Shown here piece by piece: positions 1-5,807 of a DNA stretch of 7,378 nucleotides (position 1 is the stretch's first letter; each line of letters begins with the position of its first letter). The position numbers and the translations under genes are program-made. The DNA comes from Candidatus Proteinoplasmatales archaeon SG8-5 (GTDB lineage: Archaea > Thermoplasmatota > Thermoplasmata > SG8-5): contig LSSH01000017.1 of the NCBI GenBank assembly GCA_001595885.1, forward strand, positions 1 through 7,378. Reading direction: 5' to 3'. The notes beneath the pieces are model-generated. The model did no database searches and was not told where the DNA came from. It saw only the letters and a list, made by a program, of their open reading frames with translations.

Positions 1-1
1 C

Positions 2-1819
2 GACGATGACGGTCTGATGGATGTTGTAGTACTGGCTTATGAAGGCGGTTTCGGGGCAGCCCCGATATACTGGTATAAATGCCCCGCGAATCCGTTTGTC
101 GACGGATGGTCAAGATACACCATTACATTGGATGTGGATGAAATGGTGTCTTATGGCTCACTCGTCTTGGCCGATATAGATCAAGATGCAAACGTCGACG
201 TTGTCATTGGCACGATCTGGTACGAAGCTCCGGACGATCCCGTTTCAGGCACATGGACGAAGCACGAGGTTCGAAGTACTTTTGAGGATGTGTCAACCGT
301 AGCCGACATCGATAATGACAACGACCTAGACATTGTCGTAGCTGGGTACAATATCATATTTTGGCTTGAGTGTCCTCCTGACCCTACTGCGCAGGCCTGG
401 ACTGAGCATCTTATCGAGGATGTTCCTGGTGGTGCGTCAATGTTTTTACCTTTTAGCATTGATACGGGATATATTGATGATGGCCCAAATATTGATGTGG
501 TGGTTAATGCCCAGGCTTTGGGCGTCGGCCCCAGACGCATGTGGTGGTATCTGAATCCGGGAGGCGCAGGCTCCTGGGTACAATACCTGATAGAAACGGG
601 AGTATTATCATACCAGATCGAGTTGTGTGATGTCGATGCAGATGGTCGGCCTGACATTATCGAAGCGACCACAAATAACGGGATAACCTGGTTAAAATGT
701 CCGAGTTCTCCTGTATCCACTTATTACTGGGAGCCGACCACCATCATGCCGTCATCGCAAGGAGGACGATTTTCAACCGGTGACATTGACGGTGATCAAT
801 TATTGGACCTTGTCATATGCAGCAATGACAATGATGACCTTTATTGGTGCGAATCCATGAACAGTAATGGAAGTACCTGGGTACACGACACAATATGCCC
901 GGACATCCAGTATCCTAGAGACTGTCATGTCGGTGATTTCGACTCGGACGGACTTCTCGATGTCACCGCTTTAGCCCACGATGTATATGATATCTACTGG
1001 TATGAAAATCCGTTAACCATAAGTCATGATTCATTCGATTATTCAGACCAGTGTTCCCTTTATGCACTCCATAATCATTGCGGCCAAACAATCGTGGATT
1101 TCATTGCTTGGGGGGCACCTGCCGGAGTTGACGATGACAATGCCGTGGGGGCAGGGACATGGACAAATAACGATTATCTGAGCCTTTCAGGATATGTCCA
1201 AGGCGACACCATCGGAAGAGATAAAGACTCCATCGACACAAATAACAGCTCGGATTGGGAGCACAGCTGTGGTATTGATAGCTCCACCCCCACTCCAGGA
1301 TTGAGGAACCTAGGCTTTTCGGTAAATATGGCATTAGATCTTGGGTGGAACCTCATTTCATTGCCCTTGACACCTTCGAACAATACGATTGAGGTGGTTC
1401 TTCAAAGTATTGCTGGCAAGTATGATTTTATCCGTACATACAGCCCACTTGATCCCAATCCATGGAAATCATATTGCACATACAAACCGAATCTTCTTAA
1501 TGATCTGAAAATATTAAACCATAAAATTGGCTTTTGGATTCATACAACCGAGGCGAATGTTGATTTAATGGTGTTTGGTAACGTCTCGATTTCGACAAGC
1601 ATCACACTGTATGCAGGTTGGAACCTGGTCGGCTACCCCTCCCTGAATACTGAAACAGTGGGCACCGCCCTCTGGGGTACCGGAGCCGATCGGGTAATGA
1701 TAAGTGATACGTCTGAACCATATCACATTCGGGAAGTTGGCTCAACCTATGTGATGAAACCTGGTGAAGGCTATTGGATTCATGTACCGTTCGATACTAT
1801 ATGGATAGTTGATTGGTGA
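2..1819 (+). CDS. FG-GAP/VCBS beta-propeller surface protein with C-terminal duplicated GWNL domain (5' partial)
   Basis: The reading frame is open to the left edge, and codons before the first ATG (17) already encode a calcium-loop motif (DDDGLMDVVV), so the true start lies upstream. Counting from that Met, about seven D-x-D-x-D/N-G-x-x-D loops occur (before residue 1, then near 52-63, 97-108, 152-163, 205-216, 256-267, 307-318). Most are followed by a W(Y/L)x(C/N)P...W motif, consistent with a roughly seven-bladed FG-GAP/VCBS propeller. Residues about 345-415 (DFIAWGAP, then IGRDKDSIDTNNSSDW) resemble the tail of a lamin-tail-like domain seen in archaeal surface proteins. Residues 440-510 and 529-590 are two related copies starting GWNL(I/V) and ending G(F/Y)WIH. 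No C-terminal membrane anchor is visible; the protein ends WIVDW. It is probably extracellular, with adhesion or cell-envelope roles inferred only from domain type. Composition is AT-richer than the neighbouring genes. Substrate and partner are unknown. Confidence 0.85.
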   Translation, partial: DDDGLMDVVVLAYEGGFGAAPIYWYKCPANPFVDGWSRYTITLDVDEMVSYGSLVLADIDQDANVDVVIGTIWYEAPDDPVSGTWTKHEVRSTFEDVSTVADIDNDNDLDIVVAGYNIIFWLECPPDPTAQAWTEHLIEDVPGGASMFLPFSIDTGYIDDGPNIDVVVNAQALGVGPRRMWWYLNPGGAGSWVQYLIETGVLSYQIELCDVDADGRPDIIEATTNNGITWLKCPSSPVSTYYWEPTTIMPSSQGGRFSTGDIDGDQLLDLVICSNDNDDLYWCESMNSNGSTWVHDTICPDIQYPRDCHVGDFDSDGLLDVTALAHDVYDIYWYENPLTISHDSFDYSDQCSLYALHNHCGQTIVDFIAWGAPAGVDDDNAVGAGTWTNNDYLSLSGYVQGDTIGRDKDSIDTNNSSDWEHSCGIDSSTPTPGLRNLGFSVNMALDLGWNLISLPLTPSNNTIEVVLQSIAGKYDFIRTYSPLDPNPWKSYCTYKPNLLNDLKILNHKIGFWIHTTEANVDLMVFGNVSISTSITLYAGWNLVGYPSLNTETVGTALWGTGADRVMISDTSEPYHIREVGSTYVMKPGEGYWIHVPFDTIWIVDW

Positions 1820-1826
1820 CGCATAC

Positions 1827-1836
1827 CTTTTTAAAT
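1827..1836 (+). promoter_or_regulatory. TATA box of the aIF2-beta transcript
   Basis: The sequence CTTTTTAAAT lies 8 nt after the stop of the surface-protein gene. Its centre is about 26 nt before the ATG at 1858, the usual archaeal TATA-to-start-site distance. Transcription would therefore begin at or next to the start codon, giving a leaderless mRNA. No Shine-Dalgarno sequence is seen before that ATG, which agrees. Confidence 0.6.
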
Positions 1837-1857
1837 CCAGGCTCTTATCGGCGACAG

Positions 1858-2478
1858 ATGACCGAGTACGATTACGAAGCATTACTGAAGAAGGCGAAGG
1901 CCAACCTTCCGGAGTACGTGGCAAGCCACGAGAGGTTCGTGGTCCCCGAGGCCGACCTGTTCATCGAAGGCAAGAGCACCGTGTTCAGGAACTTTGGTGA
2001 CCTGGCAGATACCCTGAGGCGTGAGCCCGATACGATCATGGCATATCTGCTCCGTGAGCTTGGAACTGCCGGGAATCTCGATGGGCGCCGGGCCATTTTC
2101 AAGAGCAGGCTGGCCGTGGACCGAGTGGCAGACAGATTGAAGGCCTACGTTAACACCTACGTTCTGTGCTCGGAGTGCAACAGGCCCGATACCAGGTTGG
2201 TCAGGGAAGGCCGCGTACTCGTCTTGGAGTGCGATGCTTGCGGAGCGCACCGGCCGGTCCATGTGCCCAGGGGGGCGACCACGCCCGAGGGCGCGGCCCT
2301 CGAGGAGGGCAAGGTCTACGAGGTCCTGATCCAGGACCTGGGCAAGAAGGGCGACGGCATTGCACGGGTTGACAAGTATGTGATCTTCGTGCCCGGGACG
2401 ACCAAAGGAACCGTCGTTAAGATCAAGATAGATAAGATAACGGGAAACACGGCCTTCGCACACCTCTCCACAGAGTGA
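1858..2478 (+). CDS. eif2b: Translation initiation factor aIF2 subunit beta with C-terminal TRAM domain
   Basis: This is the beta subunit of the heterotrimeric initiation factor that delivers initiator Met-tRNA to the small ribosomal subunit. The 206-residue protein has an N-terminal helix (about 1-25), the central alpha/beta domain with the family-like segments STVFRNFGDLADTLRR and GTAGNLDGRRAIFKSR (about 40-84), and a C-terminal zinc ribbon with Cys104, Cys107, Cys125 and Cys128. It then continues with a TRAM domain at about 149-204 (YEVLIQDLGKKGDGIARVDK), an RNA-binding OB-like fold. Classical aIF2-beta is about 140 residues; TRAM-extended forms are known, to my recollection, in haloarchaea and Methanosarcina. 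An in-frame ATG at 1813 exists, but it overlaps the previous gene and lies upstream of the TATA box, so ATG 1858 is preferred. The next gene begins 4 nt after the stop, suggesting co-transcription. Confidence 0.95.
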   Translation: MTEYDYEALLKKAKANLPEYVASHERFVVPEADLFIEGKSTVFRNFGDLADTLRREPDTIMAYLLRELGTAGNLDGRRAIFKSRLAVDRVADRLKAYVNTYVLCSECNRPDTRLVREGRVLVLECDACGAHRPVHVPRGATTPEGAALEEGKVYEVLIQDLGKKGDGIARVDKYVIFVPGTTKGTVVKIKIDKITGNTAFAHLSTE

Positions 2479-2482
2479 TCGA

Positions 2483-3454
2483 ATGACAGATTGGTTCAGG
2501 GAGCGCACCACTGTTCTGGCAATGGGCGTGATATTCTTCATCACGGTTATCCTGGGGATGCTGCTGGCCATTCCCTTCCTCGAGATGGGCTACCAGGCCT
2601 TCGAGGACCCGCAGGACATCCGCATCCCGCTCCTCTACGTTATCCTCATCATAGCATTCAGCGGCCTCGTCCTGTTCCTTGCGAAGAAGAAGCGCCTCGG
2701 CTTCATCCAGGGTTTCATCCTGTTCGCCAGCGGTCTCGCGCTGATGTATGTGCTCTTCGTCCCCTACAGCTATCTGCTGGGATGGCTCGCGGGTCCCCAG
2801 CTCCCTTATTATTACGACGAATTGGGCTATCTTCTTCTGATCATGTCTATTGGAACGGCGGTTTTTCTCACGTGGATATTATACAAGTACCCCGAATGGT
2901 ACGTTGTCAACACCATCGGCATCGTCATCGGGGCGGGCATCATCGCCATCCTCGGCATTTCACTGGGCATACTGCCGCTGTTCATCCTCATGATCGCGCT
3001 CGCGGCCTACGATGCGATATCCGTATACAAGACCAAGCACATGATAGCGCTGGCCGACGTGGTCACCGAAAAACACCTGCCAGTGGTTCTGGTTATGCCA
3101 AAGAAGAGGGGCTACAAGCTGAAGAAGCAGCCGAGCATCAAGAAGAGCCTAGCCGAGAACAGGCGCAGGGAAGCGATGTTCATGGGCCTCGGCGATATCG
3201 TGTTCCCGGGCAGCCTGGTGATATCCGCGATGACGTTCCTATCCACGAACCAGGACATGTCCCCAACGGTGGACAGCGTGGCGGTGGGTTTCGCAACCCT
3301 CATCGGGTCCCTTGTCGGCTACGCGGTCCTCATGAGGTTCGTGCTCAAGGGCAGGCCCCAGGCAGGCCTCCCCCTGCTCAACGCCGGTGCCATTCTGGGA
3401 TTCGCGTTCGGCTACTTCATCGTGTTCAGGGACCTGGGGATGGGGATTTGGTGA
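2483..3454 (+). CDS. Presenilin/signal-peptide-peptidase-type intramembrane aspartyl protease (PSH, family A22)
   Basis: This is a polytopic membrane protease homologous to presenilin, expected to cleave transmembrane segments inside the lipid bilayer. The 323-residue protein has about nine hydrophobic segments (roughly 11-30, 48-67, 73-93, 116-134, 141-158, 160-177, 236-254, 264-285, 296-314). The two catalytic aspartates sit in the expected motifs: Tyr176-Asp177 (AAYDAISVYKTKHM) and GLGD at 235-238 (MGLGDIVFPG), separated by a charged loop (about 205-230, rich in Lys/Arg). The third conserved motif, PAL in presenilins, appears as A-G-L-P at 294-297 before LLNAGAILGF. It starts 4 nt after aIF2-beta and has only a weak ribosome-binding match (GTGATC spanning the previous stop), so translation is probably coupled. 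Substrates are unknown. Family assignment is firm from the paired aspartate motifs and topology; activity is inferred. Confidence 0.9.
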   Translation: MTDWFRERTTVLAMGVIFFITVILGMLLAIPFLEMGYQAFEDPQDIRIPLLYVILIIAFSGLVLFLAKKKRLGFIQGFILFASGLALMYVLFVPYSYLLGWLAGPQLPYYYDELGYLLLIMSIGTAVFLTWILYKYPEWYVVNTIGIVIGAGIIAILGISLGILPLFILMIALAAYDAISVYKTKHMIALADVVTEKHLPVVLVMPKKRGYKLKKQPSIKKSLAENRRREAMFMGLGDIVFPGSLVISAMTFLSTNQDMSPTVDSVAVGFATLIGSLVGYAVLMRFVLKGRPQAGLPLLNAGAILGFAFGYFIVFRDLGMGIW

Positions 3455-3485
3455 CAACATACACAATAGAGGGGTGTGTTCTCGG

Positions 3486-4082
3486 GTGGTGAGGATACTG
3501 GCGGTTGCCGACATGCACGCGAGCTCGATGGGCTTGAGTACGTGTAAGAGGTTCGTTAATGAGTTTGAGCCGGAGATCATGGTCGTTGCCGGGGATATCA
3601 CTAATTTCGGTCCCACGGAATGGGCAGAGAAGTTCCTGGACGCATTCGAATTGCCGCTATTGGCGGTGAACGGCAACTGTGATCTTGATGGGGTGACAAG
3701 CGCCATCAAGAGCCGCGATCACAACGACATGATAGACAGAAGGAAAGAGTTCCTGGGCCTGGAGTTCCTGGGTCTCGGATACCCGTCGGGCCTTGATTTC
3801 GACACGCTGATTGGTGAGAATATCGACGTCGTGGTCTCCCACGTCCCGCCGAGAGGATGCAACGATATGGTTCTGGACCAGCGTATCGGTGACCACTACC
3901 TGAGGGACTTTCTGCGAAGGCTCGAGCCGCGCCTTGTTATCTCCGGTCACGTCCACGAATCGAGGGGCATATGCGGGTTGGAGGGCATCGTCTGCGTGAA
4001 CCCGGGACCGGCGAAGGACGGTCTGGGTGCGATAATTGACATCAATGATGAAATCAAAGCCAGATTGATTGAAATCGTTTAA
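3486..4082 (+). CDS. Calcineurin-like metallophosphoesterase (Icc-related, COG2129-like)
   Basis: This is a predicted soluble dinuclear-metal phosphoesterase of about 198 residues. Counting from the GTG at 3486, the metal-binding motifs appear in family order: D-x-H (Asp9, His11), GD (Asp37 in VVAGDITNFG), GNCD (Asn64, Asp66), a lone His119 in VVSHVPP, and GHVH (His155, His157). The ending VNPGPAKDGLGAIIDI is typical of the compact Icc/YfcE-like group. GNCD replaces the usual GNH(D/E) and, to my recollection, also occurs in YfcE. The frame is open further upstream to ATG 3387, but that stretch lies inside the protease gene and looks non-coding. GTG 3486 follows a GAGGGGTG ribosome-binding match (3469-3476) by 9 nt; GTG 3474 and GTG 3489 are alternatives. 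It starts 31 nt after the protease gene. The substrate cannot be told from sequence. Confidence 0.88.
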   Translation: MVRILAVADMHASSMGLSTCKRFVNEFEPEIMVVAGDITNFGPTEWAEKFLDAFELPLLAVNGNCDLDGVTSAIKSRDHNDMIDRRKEFLGLEFLGLGYPSGLDFDTLIGENIDVVVSHVPPRGCNDMVLDQRIGDHYLRDFLRRLEPRLVISGHVHESRGICGLEGIVCVNPGPAKDGLGAIIDINDEIKARLIEIV

Positions 4083-4083
4083 T

Positions 4084-4118
4084 CAGAGCTCATTACGATG
4101 ACTCTGCATTTGTATTGT
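4084..4118 (+). terminator. Possible terminator: bulged hairpin with TACG loop and T-rich tail
   Basis: Two bases after the phosphoesterase stop codon, CAGAG (4084-4088) pairs with CTCTG (4102-4106). TCAT (4090-4093) pairs with ATGA (4098-4101). C4089 is bulged and the loop is TACG, a UNCG-type tetraloop in RNA but closed by a U-A pair. A T-rich run (ATTTGTATTGT, 4108-4118) follows. Archaeal termination depends mainly on T-rich tracts, so the hairpin could equally be a 3'-end stabiliser. Confidence 0.4.
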
Positions 4119-4123
4119 ATGCG

Positions 4124-4137
4124 GTAAGGTTTATATC
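4124..4137 (+). promoter_or_regulatory. BRE/TATA promoter of psmA-SBDS
   Basis: A purine-rich BRE-like GTAAGG (4124-4129) is followed by TTTATATC (4130-4137), a strong match to the archaeal TATA box. With the usual spacing of about 26 nt from the TATA centre, transcription would start near 4159. This excludes the in-frame TTG at 4149 as a start and places the AAGGAG sequence at the very 5' end of the mRNA. Confidence 0.7.
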
Positions 4138-4158
4138 ATCTGTTCCTTTTGTCCCCCC

Positions 4159-4164
4159 AAGGAG
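4159..4164 (+). promoter_or_regulatory. Shine-Dalgarno AAGGAG of psmA; spacing points to ATT 4173
   Basis: AAGGAG is a clear anti-16S match. It directly abuts ATG 4165, which is out of frame and opens only a 14-codon ORF ending at 4209. It lies 8 nt before the in-frame ATT at 4173, the ideal spacing, but 23 nt before the first standard in-frame start (ATG 4188). Confidence 0.55.
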
Positions 4165-4187
4165 ATGAGCACATTCAAGCAGGACAA

Positions 4188-4883
4188 ATGGCTTACGACA
4201 GGGCGATAACGGTTTTCTCACCGGACGGAAGGCTCTTCCAGGTGGAGTACGCCCGCGTCGCAGTGGGCAGGGGCACGACCACGATCGGCATCAAGTACAA
4301 GGACGGCATCGTTCTGATGGCCGATAAGAAGGTCAGGAGCAATCTTGTGGAGGCGAAGTCCATCGAGAAGATATTCCAGATAGACGAGCACATCGGCTGC
4401 GCCACGTCGGGACTGGTTGCCGACGCGAGGGTGCTGGTGGACTACGCGAGGATAGTCGCCCAGATCAACAAGGTCACGTACGAGCAGAAGATATCGGTCG
4501 ACATGCTGGTCAAGCGCGTTTGCGATTATAAGCAGACGTATACCCAATACGGCGGGGTCCGGCCCTTCGGCACAGCCCTCCTCATCGGCGGCGTTGACAG
4601 CCATGGCGTTCATCTCTTCGAGACCGATCCCAGCGGTGCCCTGAACTCCTACAAGGCCGGAAGCATCGGCTCTGGTCGGGCCCAGGTCATGGAGCTGTTC
4701 GAGGACAAGTACAAGGATTCCATCAGCTACGACGACGCGGTCAACCTTGGCCTCCAGGGACTGAAGAAGACGAGCGAGGACCCGCTCACGGATGCGACCA
4801 CCGAGATCGCCGTGATAACGTATGAGAAGCCCTTCGACAGGCTCGAGCCCGAAGAAGTAAAGAAGCATCTGGAGAAGCTGTAG
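4188..4883 (+). CDS. psmA: 20S proteasome alpha subunit (start uncertain: ATG 4188 or ATT 4173)
   Basis: This subunit forms the outer heptameric rings of the archaeal 20S proteasome, gates substrate entry and docks the PAN/Cdc48 ATPases. It has no catalytic residue itself. The sequence carries the family hallmark YDRAITVFSPDGRLFQVEYAR, KVRSNLVEAKSIEKIFQID, TSGLVADARVLVD, YTQYGGVRPFG and ETDPSGALNSYKA. Counting from ATG 4188 there are 231 residues. If the N-terminus begins at the ATT codon 4173, giving (M)QAGQMAYDR, it matches the Thermoplasma numbering as I recall it: Tyr8-Asp9-Arg10 in the gate and Lys66, the HbYX-binding lysine (SIEK). The coordinate given uses the first standard start codon after the inferred transcription start. 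The normally conserved Glu of EYAREAV is Val here (EYARVAV). Its own promoter is at 4124-4137. SBDS follows after 10 nt, the conserved super-operon order. Confidence 0.95.
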   Translation: MAYDRAITVFSPDGRLFQVEYARVAVGRGTTTIGIKYKDGIVLMADKKVRSNLVEAKSIEKIFQIDEHIGCATSGLVADARVLVDYARIVAQINKVTYEQKISVDMLVKRVCDYKQTYTQYGGVRPFGTALLIGGVDSHGVHLFETDPSGALNSYKAGSIGSGRAQVMELFEDKYKDSISYDDAVNLGLQGLKKTSEDPLTDATTEIAVITYEKPFDRLEPEEVKKHLEKL

Positions 4884-4893
4884 GTGCAGGGAG

Positions 4894-5622
4894 ATGGGCA
4901 AGGACCAGATGATAGGCAAGGAACACACCGACGACGTAATGGACGGCATGGTGATTGCCCGCCTGGAATCCCACGGTCATAATTTTGAGATTATCCTGGA
5001 GGCGGACAGCGTCAACGACGTCAAGGAAGGCAAGGCGAACATACTCGACCACATGCCATCCGAAATGATTTTCTCGGACTCCAAGAAGGGGGAGAAGGCG
5101 TCGACCGAGGCGATGAACAAGGTCTTCAGCACCGAGGACGTGGCACTTATAGCCCACCAGATTCTGGAGAAGGGCCAGGTCCAGCTGACAACGGAGCAAC
5201 GGCGCGAGATGCTTGAGGAGAAGCGCAAGCAGATAATCGCCACCATCGTCCGCGATTCGATGAACCCGCAGACGAAGACCCCCCACCCGCCGCAGCGCAT
5301 CGAGAATGCCATGGAGGAAGCTGGAGTCCACATCGACCCGATAAGACCCGTCACCGTTCAGGTCAAGGAGGTCGTGGAAGCCCTGCGCCCCTACCTGCCC
5401 ATCAGCTTCGAGAGGGTTCAGCTGGCCGTTAAGCTGGGAGCCACGGATTACGGCAAGTGCTACGGGGACCTGAAGGGCCTGACCAAGATCCTCAAGGAGG
5501 AATGGCAGAACGATGGCTCGTGGATCGGCGTGGTCGAGTTGCCGGCTGGTCTCCAGGAAGAACTGTTCAACAAGCTGAACGAGAAGACCAAGGGCAGCGT
5601 CGAGACTAAGCTCCTAAAATAA
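4894..5622 (+). CDS. sbds: Ribosome maturation factor SBDS/Sdo1
   Basis: This is the archaeal orthologue of the Shwachman-Bodian-Diamond protein, which acts in late large-subunit maturation; in eukaryotes it works with EFL1 to release eIF6/Tif6. The 242 residues show the three expected parts. The N-terminal FYSH domain (about 18-100) starts with VIARLESHGHNFEI. The central helical domain (about 101-170) contains LEKGQVQLTTEQR and, at 114-149, the diagnostic IIATIVRDSMNPQT and TPHPPQRIENAMEEAGVHIDP motifs. The C-terminal ferredoxin-like domain (about 171-240) contains DGSWIGVVELPAGLQEE. ATG 4894 is preceded by AGGTG (4882-4886) at 7 nt, which supports it. ATG 4909 and ATG 4939 would give an N-terminus closer to the usual archaeal length. 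It follows psmA by 10 nt and presumably shares its transcript. Confidence 0.95.
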   Translation: MGKDQMIGKEHTDDVMDGMVIARLESHGHNFEIILEADSVNDVKEGKANILDHMPSEMIFSDSKKGEKASTEAMNKVFSTEDVALIAHQILEKGQVQLTTEQRREMLEEKRKQIIATIVRDSMNPQTKTPHPPQRIENAMEEAGVHIDPIRPVTVQVKEVVEALRPYLPISFERVQLAVKLGATDYGKCYGDLKGLTKILKEEWQNDGSWIGVVELPAGLQEELFNKLNEKTKGSVETKLLK

Positions 5623-5748
5623 ATCCAAATCTCATTCTAAATCATTCACCGCTCAGAGTAGGCTGGAGGGGATTGGGGAAAGCCAACGCAGGAGCGGAAG
5701 GGGAAGCGAACGAAGTGAGCGGGGCCACTTGGTAATTCCACCACAACC

Positions 5749-5757
5749 ATCAAATAA
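5749..5757 (+). promoter_or_regulatory. Possible TATA element of the exosome genes
   Basis: ATCAAATAA is the only AT-rich, TATA-like stretch in the second half of the spacer. It would place transcription start near 5780, giving a leader of about 28 nt that contains the ribosome-binding site of rrp4. The match is weak, so rrp4 may instead be read mainly from the psmA promoter. Confidence 0.3.
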
Positions 5758-5794
5758 GGCTTCTGTCTTGGGTGCGCCGAGGCAGAGAATGAAG

Positions 5795-5800
5795 AGAGGT
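5795..5800 (+). promoter_or_regulatory. Ribosome-binding site of rrp4
   Basis: AGAGGT followed by AATC (5795-5804) closely follows the anti-16S complement and lies 7 nt before ATG 5808, fixing that start. A leadered mRNA here contrasts with the apparently leaderless aIF2-beta gene. Confidence 0.6.
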
Positions 5801-5807
5801 AATCGTT

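Larger units (their letters stand above)
5623..5807. other. 185-nt intergenic spacer between SBDS and rrp4, purine-rich with short inverted repeats
   Basis: No gene or recognised RNA is seen here. The middle part (about 5661-5725) is strongly purine-biased on the + strand. GCGAACGAAGTGAGC (5706-5720) can fold as a small hairpin with tandem G-A/A-G appositions and a GAA loop. It overlaps an alternative pairing of AAGTG (5713-5717) with CACTT (5726-5730). A smaller TGGT/ACCA stem lies at 5730-5743. The 3' part holds the probable promoter and ribosome-binding site of rrp4. Function is unknown. Confidence 0.4.

Noticed and set aside
1813..1857. Upstream ATG start for aIF2-beta
   Set aside because: It overlaps the preceding stop codon and lies upstream of the TATA box that would drive the gene; the extra residues do not look like the family N-terminus.
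3387..3485. ATG 3387 as phosphoesterase start
   Set aside because: It would overlap the protease gene by about 68 nt and add a Trp/Gly/Ser-rich, non-homologous stretch before the conserved first beta strand.
2491..3492. Long + strand ORF (333 codons) in another frame over the protease gene
   Set aside because: The product is rich in Arg, His, Gly and Pro as expected of a shifted GC-rich frame, while the other frame carries clear YD and GLGD protease motifs and membrane segments.
3239..3709. Antisense ORF across the protease/phosphoesterase junction
   Set aside because: No motif, no ribosome-binding site seen, and it overlaps two supported + strand genes.
4095..4120. Box C/D-like sRNA (CGATGA resembling box C)
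   Set aside because: No box D (CTGA) or C'/D' partner at suitable distance; the bases are better explained by the hairpin.
4149..4187. TTG start for psmA
   Set aside because: It lies upstream of the transcription start predicted from the TATA box at 4130-4137, and its extra residues are not found in the family.
4218..4949. Long antisense ORF (243 codons) opposite psmA
   Set aside because: It mirrors the codon periodicity of a well-identified gene on the + strand, has no recognisable motifs and crosses the psmA/SBDS junction.
5623..5807. tRNA gene in the spacer
   Set aside because: No T-loop GGTTC, no seven-base acceptor pairing and no cloverleaf spacing could be found.
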